Assembly: GCF_913058035.1 (NCBI RefSeq)
Contig: NZ_CAJXPA010000017.1
Coordinates: 1 to 41,016 of the forward strand
Direction: 5' to 3'
DNA length: 41,016 nt
Source of the DNA: an uncultured Paraglaciecola sp.
GTDB lineage: Bacteria > Pseudomonadota > Gammaproteobacteria > Enterobacterales > Alteromonadaceae
In this document: in pieces, positions 1 to 11,719 of the stretch
Position numbering within the stretch: position 1 is the first letter of the stretch
Layout of the letters: the number at the start of each line of letters is the position of its first letter
The notes under the pieces: generated by a model
The model's input: the letters and a program-made list of their open reading frames with translations, nothing else
What the model was told of the DNA's origin: nothing
The model's database searches: none
Program-made: the position numbers and the translations under genes

Positions 1-683
1 GCTCCGCACACTGCTACTGGCATCACTAGGAAATTAACAATGGGGATCACCGAAAATAGACTAACTGTAATCCCAAAGCTAAAACTCTGAGAACGATTAG
101 CTTGCAAGCTTTGTTTCATATCTGTAAAAGACACCTTATGATTATCAAAGGCATAATCACAATATTGAATGGCCATCATCCAAGCTGAGAATAAGAACCA
201 TAATATTTGGCCGAATACCGGTAAAATAAAAAACAATAATAAAAAGCCAATAGCTCGTGGAATGTAATAGGTGAATTTTGATAGTTCGCGCCCTAATGTA
301 CGTGGTATGTCTTTAAATATATCGCCCAAGCCAGTGTCATCCATGCGTTGACCTGTGAGGTGTTGTTCGACTTTCTCAGCTAATATCCCGTTAAAGGGTG
401 CAGCAATCCAATTGGCCAAGGTGCCAAATATTAATGCAAAAGCTAATAAAATAGTGATTACAGCAATCGGCCAAATTATGTAACTTAATCCATCTTTTAA
501 CCAACTTAGCCACTCCCAGTCGGGAATAAGGTCAGTTAACCAAATAATACCGCTGCTAATTTCACCAAATAAATAATAAAAACCTGCAGCAAACAGGATA
601 AGGTTTATGGCCAACGGGAAGAATACAAAACGTTTCAAACCTTTGGTTGTAATTAATTTAAAGCCTTGAAAAAAATATTCCAT
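1..683 (-). CDS. cysZ: CysZ sulfate transporter, C-terminal end cut by window edge
   Basis: Inner-membrane protein that brings sulfate into the cell for cysteine synthesis. The ATG at 683 (minus) begins MEYFFQGFKLITTKGLKRF, the typical CysZ opening. About 227 codons are visible with no stop, so the last roughly 20-30 residues lie outside the window, judging by the usual length near 250. Several long hydrophobic segments are visible, with the family-like stretch around LANWIAAPFNGILAEKVE near residue 90. It is divergent from smc, with zipA and ligA beyond. The cysZ-zipA-ligA neighbourhood is also known from enterobacteria, which supports the call. Function is by family; nothing in the sequence shows its regulation. 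Confidence 0.93.
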   Translation of the reverse strand, partial: MEYFFQGFKLITTKGLKRFVFFPLAINLILFAAGFYYLFGEISSGIIWLTDLIPDWEWLSWLKDGLSYIIWPIAVITILLAFALIFGTLANWIAAPFNGILAEKVEQHLTGQRMDDTGLGDIFKDIPRTLGRELSKFTYYIPRAIGFLLLFFILPVFGQILWFLFSAWMMAIQYCDYAFDNHKVSFTDMKQSLQANRSQSFSFGITVSLFSVIPIVNFLVMPVAVCG

Positions 684-719
684 ATTTCACCTATATTGCT
701 GATGGTTTTCGACGGTCCG

Positions 720-746
720 ACTATATGATAAACAATTGTTTTTCAA
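720..746 (-). promoter_or_regulatory. possible cysZ promoter
   Basis: On the minus strand a TTGAAA-like -35 (741-746) and TATAGT -10 (720-725) lie about 40 bases before the cysZ start. The spacer is only 15 bases, shorter than ideal, so this is a weak prediction from sequence alone. Confidence 0.25.
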
Positions 747-797
747 AAAAAACGCGAGTGCAGTATACGTATCCATAGCTATGGGTCAAAACGTCAA

Positions 798-826
798 TTG
801 TTACACTTGATGACTTTTGATACATT
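798..826 (+). promoter_or_regulatory. possible smc promoter
   Basis: TTGTTA (798-803) and TACATT (821-826) are separated by 17 bases and lie about 55 bases before the smc ATG. Each box matches four of six consensus bases. It is the best sigma70-like pair in the cysZ-smc divergent region, but unproven. Confidence 0.33.
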
Positions 827-879
827 TACCATCTAAAGAACAACAATAATAACAATTTTCGGAATCACTTTACTTTTAT

Positions 880-3800
880 ATGCGCTTAAAAAAAATAAAG
901 CTGGCTGGGTTTAAGTCTTTTGTTGACCCAACCACTATTCATTTTCCAGACGATATGACTGCAGTTGTTGGACCAAATGGTTGCGGCAAATCCAATGTGA
1001 TTGATGCTGTGCGTTGGGTATTAGGTGAAAGCTCTGCCAAAAATTTGCGGGGTGATTCAATGGTAGACGTTATTTTTAATGGTTCAACAGCTCGTCAGCC
1101 AGTTTCGCAGTGCAGCGTAGAATTGGTGTTTGATAATTCATTAGGACGTATTCAAGGGGAGTATGCTGGTTATAATGAGTTGTCGGTCAAACGAATTGTC
1201 ACCAGAGAAGCACAATCGAATTATTTACTAAATAACACTAAGTGCCGTCGACGTGACGTGACTGATTTGTTTTTAGGTACTGGTCTGGGTCCTCGCAGTT
1301 ACGCGATTATCGAGCAAGGTATGATTTCTCGTTTAGTTGAGTCTAAGCCTCAGGAATTAAGAATATTTATTGAAGAGGCTGCAGGGGTATCAAAATACAA
1401 AGAACGACGTCGAGAAACCGAAACTCGTATTCGGCATACCAATGAAAACTTAGAACGCTTAAAAGATGTGCGAAGTGAGTTAGGCCAGCAATTAGAAAAA
1501 TTGCAACGCCAAGCCACTGCTGCTAAACGTTATAAAGAGCTGAAACAAAGTGAGCGACGTTATAAAGCCGAATTAGCAGCTCTTCGCTGGTTGCAACATA
1601 GTCAAAAAATTAGTGCTTTAGAATCAGATATTGTCCAGAAAGGTACAGATATAGAAGCCTTCGTCGCTACTCAGCGTAATGAAGAAAAAGACATCGTTGA
1701 ATTCAAACAACAACAACAAGATTTAAAGCAACAATTAAATGATATTCAGCAACAAGTATTTAGTATAAGTACAGATATTACCCGTATCGAACAGAACCAA
1801 ATCCATACAAAACAAAGACGTCAGAAAATTGAGCAAGAATCCGATGCATTGCAAGTTGCTGTCACCGATAATCAAACCCATCATCAGCAAAATATGATTA
1901 AAATTGAGGTGTTATCTCAACAGTTAGCGTTAGCCGAGCCAGAGAAGTATCTGCTTGAAGATCAGCTAGAGCAAACACAAAGTATTCTGCTTGAAGCTGA
2001 AGAACAGTTTATTGAGCAACAGCATCAGTGGCGAAATCAAGAATTAAAATTTAATCAACGCAAACAACAAGCACAAAGTTGTCATGGTAAAATTCAGTCT
2101 TTAATGACAATGCAAATGCGAACTCAGCAGCGTATAAGCGAGCTTACAGATGAGCTGGGTGAAGTCTCAAATGGTGAGTTATGTTCTCAGATAGAAGCCT
2201 GCCAAAAAGAAATACAGATTTTTGAAGAACAGTCAGTGCAAAGCACCGAAAATGCAGAACACACATTATTTGCACAAGAAAGTGTGCAACGTAACCTGAA
2301 ACACAATGAACAAATCTATATGAAATTAAGAGGCGAGTTACAAAGCCTCGAAGCACAATTAGCTGCCTTAAATTCATTACAAGATATTAATAATCTTGAC
2401 GACAACTTAAACGAATTCGTTCAAAACCATCAGTTTAGTAGCCAGTCTTGGTGGCAAACTTTAGATATTCAAAATGATTGGGAAGAGGCGTTCGAAACGA
2501 TTACTCAACAATGGCAGAGCGCTATTTTATTACATAAAAATACTAGCCAAGAAAAATTAGTCGAAATGTCAGGTTCTGCTTGGATTTTTCAAGAAAACTA
2601 CACTGCAATCATCCCTGATAATAGCATTGCTACTAAACTAAACAATAACGTTGTACCAAGCTGGTTAACCCATATTATGTGTGCTGTTGACCTTGAACAA
2701 GGGCTTGCAATGTTGTCTGAGCTAACAAATTATCAAAGTGTTGTAACTCAAGATGGTTACTGGATAGGTCAGGGTTGGATGGTAATAGGTGCATCTCTAG
2801 GTAATGCGGATCAGCAAACAGGTTTATTAAAACGTGCCAATCAAATTAAACAACTTGAAAGTCAGCTTAAGCCACTTAAAAACGATGTTTTAGTTGCAGG
2901 AATAGCGATAAATGACGCTGAAATTAATATGGTTGCTGCTAGACAAATTGCTGAAACTGCAAAGCAGCAAAATGAGCAGCTGAAGTTAAATTTGCAGCAA
3001 TGCAATAATCAAGTGCAATTATTAACACTTCAGCAAAAACAAAATATAAGCCGCAATTCACGATTGTCGAAAGATTTATTGCGTCAACAAGAAACGTCAG
3101 AAGAGGAACAACAACAGTTTGAGGCGTTATCGCTGCAAGCAGAAGAACTGGAACAGGCAGTGAATATTTTGCAAGATAAGCAAGTTAAATTTGAGCTTAT
3201 CCGAGAACAGCAGCAACAAAAAATTTCTGACTATCGCACCCAGTTAGAAACGACTAAAAATAAACTGCACCAACTGGCTTTGCATTTACAAAGCGCACAA
3301 AGCCAATATCAAGGACTAACCATTAATCAACAACGCGAATCACAACTACTCGACAATATGCGTGAAAAGTTAGTTGTATTAATAACGGAGTCTGCTGAAC
3401 TGGCGATGCCCTTAGAAGACCAAAAAATATCGTTACAACATTTGTTAAAACAAAAAATTAGTTTGGATACTCTGCAACAAGAGCACAATAATAAGTTAGC
3501 CACAATAGATGAAAAATTATCTGTGGTAGAGAAAGGACAGAAAGGAATCACTGATAAAATTCAGTTGATGCTTGGCGAATTACAAAGTATTAAATTAGAT
3601 TGTGAAGGTCATCGGGTCAGAGCAGAAGGTGTACTAGAGCAACTCAAAGAGATGCAGCAAAACATTAAATCAGTCCTAAACACCTTACCTGTAGAAGCCG
3701 ATGAAAAGAGCTGGCAACATTTATTAGATAAAACCCTTATATTGTTAACTAAACTAGGTGCGGTTAATCTTGCAGCCGTCGAAGAATATGATGTACAAGC

Positions 3801-4368
3801 GGAGCGAAAACAACACCTTGATGATCAAAATGATGACTTAGTTGCCGCGTTGGATATTCTTGAGCAAGCTATTCGAAAGATCGATAAGGAAACTAAAACA
3901 CGATTTAAAGACACGTTTGATCAAGTTAATGAAGACCTTAAGTTATTGTTTCCTAAAGTTTTTGGTGGTGGAACGGCCTACCTGGAATTAACTGATGATG
4001 ATTTACTCGAAACGGGTGTGACTATTATGGCCAGACCCCCAGGTAAGAAAAACAGTACCATTCATCTACTTTCTGGTGGTGAAAAGGCGCTGACCGCTTT
4101 ATCATTAGTGTTTGCTATATTCAGATTAAATCCTGCTCCATTTTGTTTACTAGACGAAGTTGATGCACCATTAGATGATGCTAATGTCGTTAGGTTCTGT
4201 AAATTGGTGTCTGAAATGTCGAAAACAGTGCAGTTTGTTTTTATTACGCACAACAAAATAGCCATGGAAATGGCAACACATTTAACCGGAGTGACAATGA
4301 CTGAGCCAGGTGTTTCACGTATGGTTACTGTAGATGTTGATGAAGCGGTGGCAATTGCGCATGCCTAA
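880..4368 (+). CDS. smc: Chromosome partition protein SMC
   Basis: Structural maintenance of chromosomes ATPase (1162 aa), the DNA-bound motor that, with ScpA and ScpB, organises and segregates the nucleoid. The ABC head is split as expected. Walker A GPNGCGKS is at residues 31-38, the signature LSGGE at about 1064-1068, and Walker B CLLDEVD at about 1089-1095. Between them are two long glutamine-rich coiled coils around a globular hinge at roughly residues 500-680. Length is normal for a gammaproteobacterial SMC. The presence of SMC here suggests this organism uses it rather than the MukBEF system of enterobacteria, though other loci are not visible. It is the first gene of a plus-strand run with zipA 53 bases downstream. 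Confidence 0.98.
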   Translation: MRLKKIKLAGFKSFVDPTTIHFPDDMTAVVGPNGCGKSNVIDAVRWVLGESSAKNLRGDSMVDVIFNGSTARQPVSQCSVELVFDNSLGRIQGEYAGYNELSVKRIVTREAQSNYLLNNTKCRRRDVTDLFLGTGLGPRSYAIIEQGMISRLVESKPQELRIFIEEAAGVSKYKERRRETETRIRHTNENLERLKDVRSELGQQLEKLQRQATAAKRYKELKQSERRYKAELAALRWLQHSQKISALESDIVQKGTDIEAFVATQRNEEKDIVEFKQQQQDLKQQLNDIQQQVFSISTDITRIEQNQIHTKQRRQKIEQESDALQVAVTDNQTHHQQNMIKIEVLSQQLALAEPEKYLLEDQLEQTQSILLEAEEQFIEQQHQWRNQELKFNQRKQQAQSCHGKIQSLMTMQMRTQQRISELTDELGEVSNGELCSQIEACQKEIQIFEEQSVQSTENAEHTLFAQESVQRNLKHNEQIYMKLRGELQSLEAQLAALNSLQDINNLDDNLNEFVQNHQFSSQSWWQTLDIQNDWEEAFETITQQWQSAILLHKNTSQEKLVEMSGSAWIFQENYTAIIPDNSIATKLNNNVVPSWLTHIMCAVDLEQGLAMLSELTNYQSVVTQDGYWIGQGWMVIGASLGNADQQTGLLKRANQIKQLESQLKPLKNDVLVAGIAINDAEINMVAARQIAETAKQQNEQLKLNLQQCNNQVQLLTLQQKQNISRNSRLSKDLLRQQETSEEEQQQFEALSLQAEELEQAVNILQDKQVKFELIREQQQQKISDYRTQLETTKNKLHQLALHLQSAQSQYQGLTINQQRESQLLDNMREKLVVLITESAELAMPLEDQKISLQHLLKQKISLDTLQQEHNNKLATIDEKLSVVEKGQKGITDKIQLMLGELQSIKLDCEGHRVRAEGVLEQLKEMQQNIKSVLNTLPVEADEKSWQHLLDKTLILLTKLGAVNLAAVEEYDVQAERKQHLDDQNDDLVAALDILEQAIRKIDKETKTRFKDTFDQVNEDLKLLFPKVFGGGTAYLELTDDDLLETGVTIMARPPGKKNSTIHLLSGGEKALTALSLVFAIFRLNPAPFCLLDEVDAPLDDANVVRFCKLVSEMSKTVQFVFITHNKIAMEMATHLTGVTMTEPGVSRMVTVDVDEAVAIAHA

Positions 4369-4421
4369 GTACAAAAACATTACCTCCTTTTAATGAATAA
4401 TAAAGAAGTACGAGTAAGTTA

Positions 4422-5756
4422 ATGGAAGCAGATGGTTTACAATGGTCGTTATTGATAATTGGCAGTTTGGTAATTGTTGGAATTGCCGTTCACGGTATTT
4501 GGTTGTCCCGAAAAAATAACGAAAGTACTACAAGCATTGGCAGACACAAAAAAGACCAAGAGTATCAACCCTCCGGTTGGGAGTCTGATAATGATGTGTA
4601 TGATGACGTGGAGGACAGTACAAACTTCAATATTGATGAAAATGTAGATATGAATTTTGATACTGGTGAAGATAAGGTTGTATCTAAATCAACGGATTCT
4701 AAGTCACAAGAAAATAATTATGATGATTTAGGTTTAGGCACAGTGCGAGTTGTGTCTGGTGAGTCAAAGGTTGATGCTGAACAAGAGCAGAGCCCACCTG
4801 AAGACATTTTAGTAGAGCCAGAAATTTCATCTAGTAAAATTTATGCATCGGTTGTGACACGACCGAAGCCCGAATATGCTGCTAAATATGATTCCTTAGT
4901 TTCTGCAACTGGAGCTATCTCTAAACAAGAAAAAGCGACTTCAAATAAGCCTTATCGTTCACATGATCATTATCAAGCGCCAGAACCCCCTCCATTTTTA
5001 CTAAAAAAACAAGTATCACAACCAGAAGATAATAGTGAACAAGTTGAAGTTAATAAACAAACTAAGGCTAGTCAATCTTTGGGTGATGAACAAAAAGATA
5101 CCGAAGCTAATTCTAATCCAGTAGAAAAATTGAGTTTGTCTGAACAATCACGTCATGTACTCAAACATAAAAAAGTTGAATGGGGTAACGAGCGTCTGGA
5201 GCCTAAGTATACTAATGACCAAATGGGTATCGATTTTGATAATATTGATGAGGAGCCAAGCACCACAGAAGAACCTCAGAAAGAACCAATACAAGGATCT
5301 AAAACGGAGCCTGTTCAGCCTGAGCAACCGCAGGAAGTCCTAGTCCTGAATGTTAAATCGGCAGATGATAATTTAATCCCTGGCTCAGCTTTGCTTCCGA
5401 TGTTACTCACTTTAGGTTTTAAGTTTGGCGAGCAAGATATTTTTCATCGTCATATTCAATCAAACGGAAAAGGACCTGTGCTATTCAGCTTAGCCAACAT
5501 GTTTAAGCCGGGTAATTTTGATATCGATAACCTTGAAAACTTTACTACTGGGGGCATCTCATTGTTTATGATTTTACCCATTGAAGGTGAGCCTCATCAA
5601 GTGTTTAACATGATGCACAACGCCGCTCGAAAAATTGCTGACGAGTTCTCAGCTCAGATATATGATGGTAGACGAGTGTTACTAACGAAACAAAGTCTGC
5701 AACAGTATGTGGAAAAAATTCGAGAGTTTGAACGGAAGCGCATATTAAGGGGCTGA
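4422..5756 (+). CDS. zipA: Cell division protein ZipA
   Basis: Essential inner-membrane anchor of the FtsZ ring in gammaproteobacteria (444 aa). One transmembrane helix lies at about residues 8-27, followed by basic residues (LSRKNN). Next comes a long, low-complexity acidic and Pro/Gln/Glu-rich linker of about 280 residues. The C-terminal FtsZ-binding ZipA domain begins near residue 307 (VLVLNVKSADDNLIPGSALL) and includes GFKFGEQDIFHRH. E. coli ZipA is about 328 aa, so this linker is long, as is common in Alteromonadales. It sits between smc and ligA, the usual context. Confidence 0.96.
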   Translation: MEADGLQWSLLIIGSLVIVGIAVHGIWLSRKNNESTTSIGRHKKDQEYQPSGWESDNDVYDDVEDSTNFNIDENVDMNFDTGEDKVVSKSTDSKSQENNYDDLGLGTVRVVSGESKVDAEQEQSPPEDILVEPEISSSKIYASVVTRPKPEYAAKYDSLVSATGAISKQEKATSNKPYRSHDHYQAPEPPPFLLKKQVSQPEDNSEQVEVNKQTKASQSLGDEQKDTEANSNPVEKLSLSEQSRHVLKHKKVEWGNERLEPKYTNDQMGIDFDNIDEEPSTTEEPQKEPIQGSKTEPVQPEQPQEVLVLNVKSADDNLIPGSALLPMLLTLGFKFGEQDIFHRHIQSNGKGPVLFSLANMFKPGNFDIDNLENFTTGGISLFMILPIEGEPHQVFNMMHNAARKIADEFSAQIYDGRRVLLTKQSLQQYVEKIREFERKRILRG

Positions 5757-5767
5757 ACCACTTCTAA

Positions 5768-7897
<2,130 letters not shown>

Positions 7898-8230
7898 ATG
7901 GACTGGTTAAATTCTATACTAGCTCAGCTTAGTCAACTGACACAACCTTACAACAGTGAAATAGCCTTAACATTTTTGGCTACAATTTTAGTCGTATATG
8001 GTGATACGTTTAATAAACATATTAAACGTATGATCAGCCCTTATCATTTTGTCATCCGCACTTTCATATTTGTGCTGATCTGTGCTTTTGGGTATGGACT
8101 GTTCGTCGTGTTTGTTACACCTTATGTAGAAATGCTTATTTTGTGGGTCCCATACTTGTATCGAGGAACCGCTATTATTTCAATTTTTTTAGTCTTAGGA
8201 TATTTGGCTGAAAATAGGCGTTATATTTGA
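7898..8230 (+). CDS. DUF3392 family small membrane protein
   Basis: A 110-residue protein with about three hydrophobic segments (roughly residues 20-36, 50-70 and 82-102), so probably an inner-membrane protein. It resembles the DUF3392 family commonly found directly after ligA in Alteromonadales and Shewanella. It begins on the base after the ligA stop, with no intergenic space. No catalytic motif is visible and the function is unknown. It appears to be the last gene of the smc-zipA-ligA run. Confidence 0.85.
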   Translation: MDWLNSILAQLSQLTQPYNSEIALTFLATILVVYGDTFNKHIKRMISPYHFVIRTFIFVLICAFGYGLFVVFVTPYVEMLILWVPYLYRGTAIISIFLVLGYLAENRRYI

Positions 8231-8372
8231 TCTAGCGTTATAAGACGAAGTCTATTGAGAGCTTGGGAAAAGCCAAGAAAGAGCCTAGGGAGAGAGTAGA
8301 AAGAGTTATATGCTTGATTTTTTATTAGTATTAACTTTACCCTTTGCTTTAATCTGAGTGATGCTATTTATG

Positions 8373-8509
8373 CTAGTGGAAATTAAAATTGCATTCATAG
8401 ATGTTAAAAACGTGCTTGGATTATTTATCGACAACTCGGACCTATTAAACCGAGCTCTATACAATTAAAATTCAACACAATAGCAGTCAATATCTCCGGT
8501 GTTAGTCTA
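8373..8509 (+). pseudogene. possible decayed EAL-domain fragment
   Basis: Two plus frames joined by a frameshift read AFIDV, then AWIIYRQL and TIAVNISGVSL. This order resembles the AFIPVAE, DRWVI and VNLSxxSL segments of EAL phosphodiesterases, with missing sequence between. No start, no later EAL motifs and no stop-free frame remain. The opposite strand also has an open stretch, so this is a tentative reading. Confidence 0.22.
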
Positions 8510-8834
8510 AAAGTAATGGCTATGACTATTCCATCACTACCTAATGCGAGTTTAGTCGGCTCTCGATTTTCTTAGTAAACAGAAACACCAGTCTCAACTC
8601 GTCTTACCTTTCTAACTTAGGCAATGGTCTGCGTTTATCTCTAAACGTTATTTTTAATGGCACTCTCATATAATATATTTCAACAATATGTCGCCTGATA
8701 TCTGATCTTTCCATAAAAATAATACCTTACGTTACCGCGCAGATTTATATCTGTCGGATCTTTTCTGTTATTAGGTGTTTTAATTCTTTAAGACCAACCT
8801 TAATAACGCCGAATTTGTTGCATCAGCAACCGAG

Positions 8835-8874
8835 ATTATTTTATCGCAAATATGTTATTTTTCGATAAAATAAT
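8835..8874. promoter_or_regulatory. 12-bp inverted repeat, possible operator
   Basis: Perfect arms ATTATTTTATCG (8835-8846) and CGATAAAATAAT (8863-8874) with a 16-base loop, about 225 bases before the TIM-barrel gene. The only nearby downstream unit is the sugar-oxidation operon, so a regulator-binding or RNA-structure role is conceivable. There is no T-run for termination. Confidence 0.35.
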
Positions 8875-9098
8875 TAACATAAAATTAACTATTGAATATA
8901 TTGGCAACGATATTCACACATAAACTGTAAAATTTTTTGTGAGACATTAGACACTCGCACAGTTGAAGTCAGTGTTTTATAGTATTTCTTATCTTTTGAA
9001 TTTTACTCCATTGAAACAATTTTTTGTTTTCTGCTAGGTTTATGCTTTGGGCATTAAACATATTGTTGTCGGCATTCAAGTAAAAAAGGTGACTGTAA

Positions 9099-9986
9099 AT
9101 GAATAATCCTCGTCGTAACCTGCTTAAAGGTATCATACTTAGTGGAGCCGCTATGAGCAGTAATGTTGCTTTTAGCCTTGCTGCAAACACCAGTAAGACC
9201 AAATTGTTGCCACTTAAAGGCCGTATCAATCATTCTGTTGCACGCTGGACATATGCAGATTTATCTATCGAAGAATTATGCAAGGTGGTCACTTCAATAG
9301 GTTTTTCGGCCATCGACTTAGTGGGTCCCAAAGACTGGCCAATGCTCAAACGTTATGGTATCGAATCGTCTATGTGCAACGGTGCCGAAATCAATCTGGT
9401 TGACGGCTGGATACATCCGCAGTTCCATGACGAATTAGTTGAACGTTATATCCAGCATATTGATTTGTTGGCTGAAGCAGGATACACCAACCTAGTTTGT
9501 TTTAGTGGAAATGCTAGGGGCATGACCAAAGAAGTAGGACTTAACAATGCGATGAAAGGTTTGCAGCGCATATTACCCTACGCTGAGCAAAAAGGTGTGG
9601 TAGTACAAATGGAGTTATTTAACAGCAAAATTGATCACCCAGATTATATGGCTGACACTTCAGCTTGGGGTGTCGCTTTATGCCAACAATTAGATTCCCC
9701 TAATTTTAAGCTGCTATACGACATCTATCATATGCAAGTAAGCGAAGGCGATATTATTCGTACCATTAGAAATCATCATCAATATTTTGGCCATTACCAT
9801 ACAGCTGGTGTACCCGGACGAAACGAAATTGATGACAGTCAAGAGTTACATTATCCGGCTATTGCCCAAGCCATCCGAGAAACTGGTTTTGTAGGGTTTT
9901 TGGCTCAGGAATTTATTCCTACTCCAGATAATCAATCAGACAAAATTGAATCATTACGTCATGCCATTCAAATTTGTGATGTGTGA
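9099..9986 (+). CDS. Tat-exported hydroxypyruvate isomerase-like TIM-barrel protein
   Basis: A 295-residue sugar isomerase/epimerase of the AP-endonuclease-2 TIM-barrel fold, closest in wording to the hydroxypyruvate isomerase (Hyi) family. The N terminus (RRNLLKGIILSGAAMSS) is a twin-arginine-like export signal, which would place it in the periplasm rather than the cytosol where Hyi acts. Likely metal ligands are in QMELFNSK, LLYDIYHMQ, GHYHTAG and AQEFIPT, the usual Glu-Asp-His-Glu set. It leads an operon with a GMC dehydrogenase 45 bases downstream. That context favours a role on an oxidised sugar rather than hydroxypyruvate; the exact reaction is inferred only. Confidence 0.88.
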   Translation: MNNPRRNLLKGIILSGAAMSSNVAFSLAANTSKTKLLPLKGRINHSVARWTYADLSIEELCKVVTSIGFSAIDLVGPKDWPMLKRYGIESSMCNGAEINLVDGWIHPQFHDELVERYIQHIDLLAEAGYTNLVCFSGNARGMTKEVGLNNAMKGLQRILPYAEQKGVVVQMELFNSKIDHPDYMADTSAWGVALCQQLDSPNFKLLYDIYHMQVSEGDIIRTIRNHHQYFGHYHTAGVPGRNEIDDSQELHYPAIAQAIRETGFVGFLAQEFIPTPDNQSDKIESLRHAIQICDV

Positions 9987-10031
9987 ATATGAAATTACTT
10001 AATTCAGTCAATACAGTAGACGGAGCTAAAT

Positions 10032-11717
10032 GTGGCGAATAATCATTATGACGCAATAGTTATCGGATCAGGGATCAGCGGAGGCTGGGCCGCTAAGGAA
10101 TTAACCGAGAAAGGCCTTAAAGTATTAATGCTTGAGCGTGGCAAAAATATAGAGCACGTCAAAGATTATCAAAATATGCACAAGGAAACTTGGGATTATC
10201 CACATCGAGGTCGTCCTACTCAAGCAATGAAGAAAGACTTTCCAGTACTTAGCCGCGACTACCCTTTAAATGAAGCCACTTTTGGCATGTGGGCTAATGA
10301 ACAAGAGTCACCTTATATTGAAAAAAAACGTTTTGACTGGTACCGCGGTTACCATGTTGGTGGACGCTCTTTATTATGGGGACGGCAGAGTTATCGCTTG
10401 AACACTGAAGATTTTATGGCTAATGCCAAAGAAGGGATCGCTGTCGATTGGCCAATTCGCTATGAAGACATCGCTCCTTGGTACGGTTATGTTGAACGCT
10501 TTGCCGGTATAAGTGGTAATCGTGATGGTCTGAATGTACTGCCTGACGGTGAATTTCAACCGGCTATGTTACTAAACTGTGTTGAAAAAGATATATCAGC
10601 ACGTATTACAAAAGCGTTTAAAGGTTCAAGACACTTGATTTCAGGTCGAACCGCTAATATGACTGAGGATAAGCCCGAGCAAGGACGCACTAGTTGTCAG
10701 TACCGCAATAAGTGCTGGTTAGGTTGTCCCTTCGGTGGATTCTTCAGTACCCAATCATCAACACTGCCTGCAGCGGTTAAAACCGGTAATCTGACATTGC
10801 GACCGTTTTCGATTGTCAAAGAAATTTTGTATAACAAAGACAAAAAGCGCGCCACAGGTGTCTCTGTAATTGATGCACAAACCAACGAAATCTATGAATT
10901 CACTAGTAAAATCATATTTGTAAACGCTTCATCCTTTAATTCAACATGGTTGCTGATGAATTCGGCCACAGATGAATGGGAAGGCGGTTTAGGAAGCAGC
11001 AGTGGTGAATTGGGACACAATGTCATGGATCACCACTTCAGGGTTGGTGCTTCGGCCACAGTGGAAGGCTTTGACGACAAATATTATTATGGACGTCGTC
11101 CAAGCGGTTTTTACGTTCCTCGTTTTCGCAACTGGGGGAGTGATAAACGCGATTATTTACGTGGTTTCGGTTATCAAGGATCTGCTAGTCGCCAAGGTTG
11201 GAAACGAGATGTTGCAGAAATGGGCATAGGAGCCGATCTAAAAGACGCCATAAGCGAACCCGGTCCTTGGCAAATAGGCATGACCGCTTTTGGTGAAATG
11301 TTACCCGAACACAGCAATCGAATTTATTTGGATCCTAACAAAACTGATAAATGGGGACTACCGGTATTGGCCATGGATGTTGCTATAAGAGAAAACGAAC
11401 TGCGCATGCGAAAAGATATGCAACAAGATGCTGTCGATATGTTTGAGTCTGCTGGCTTAACAAACGTGCAAGGATTTGAAAAAGAATATTATCCAGGTAT
11501 GGGTATACACGAAATGGGAACAGCACGTATGGGACGCGATCCCAAAACGTCTGTACTCAATGCACATAATCAGGTTTGGGATGCACTTAATGTATTTGTT
11601 ACTGATGGTGCTTGTATGACGTCTGCATCTTGTGTCAATCCTTCTTTGACCTATATGGCTTTGACTGCCAGAGCAGCAAGCTTTGCGGTAGATGAGTTAA
11701 GAAAAGGTAACTTATAA
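10032..11717 (+). CDS. GMC-family FAD-dependent sugar dehydrogenase, large subunit
   Basis: A 561-residue glucose-methanol-choline oxidoreductase. The FAD-binding GSGISGGWAAKEL motif is at about residues 12-24. A cysteine-rich stretch (CQYRNKCWLGCPFGG) is typical of the glucoside 3-dehydrogenase/gluconate dehydrogenase branch. Near the C terminus are the catalytic His493 (GIHEMGTARMG) and Asn536 (CVNPSLT). The start is GTG at 10032, supported by GGAG six bases upstream. There is no signal peptide of its own; the next gene encodes a Tat-signal small subunit, so the pair is probably co-exported. By family it would oxidise a sugar or glycoside, likely at C3, passing electrons to a carrier. No cytochrome c gene is present in the operon. 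Confidence 0.92.
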   Translation: MANNHYDAIVIGSGISGGWAAKELTEKGLKVLMLERGKNIEHVKDYQNMHKETWDYPHRGRPTQAMKKDFPVLSRDYPLNEATFGMWANEQESPYIEKKRFDWYRGYHVGGRSLLWGRQSYRLNTEDFMANAKEGIAVDWPIRYEDIAPWYGYVERFAGISGNRDGLNVLPDGEFQPAMLLNCVEKDISARITKAFKGSRHLISGRTANMTEDKPEQGRTSCQYRNKCWLGCPFGGFFSTQSSTLPAAVKTGNLTLRPFSIVKEILYNKDKKRATGVSVIDAQTNEIYEFTSKIIFVNASSFNSTWLLMNSATDEWEGGLGSSSGELGHNVMDHHFRVGASATVEGFDDKYYYGRRPSGFYVPRFRNWGSDKRDYLRGFGYQGSASRQGWKRDVAEMGIGADLKDAISEPGPWQIGMTAFGEMLPEHSNRIYLDPNKTDKWGLPVLAMDVAIRENELRMRKDMQQDAVDMFESAGLTNVQGFEKEYYPGMGIHEMGTARMGRDPKTSVLNAHNQVWDALNVFVTDGACMTSASCVNPSLTYMALTARAASFAVDELRKGNL

Positions 11718-11719
11718 TT

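Larger units (their letters stand above)
8231..9098. other. gene-poor stretch with relics and a 12-bp inverted repeat
   Basis: No intact gene was found in 868 bases. It holds a possible decayed EAL-domain fragment near 8373-8509, a short hydrophobic ORF at 8310-8468 broken by TGA at 8355, and an inverted repeat at 8835-8874. The promoter of the sugar-oxidation operon must lie in its right part. The ribosome binding site AGGTGAC precedes the ATG at 9099. Confidence 0.6.

Noticed and set aside
8935-8955. Possible CRP-like site (TGTGA, six bases, AGACA) upstream of the sugar operon
   Set aside because: Only the left half matches the consensus; the right half matches about three of five bases.
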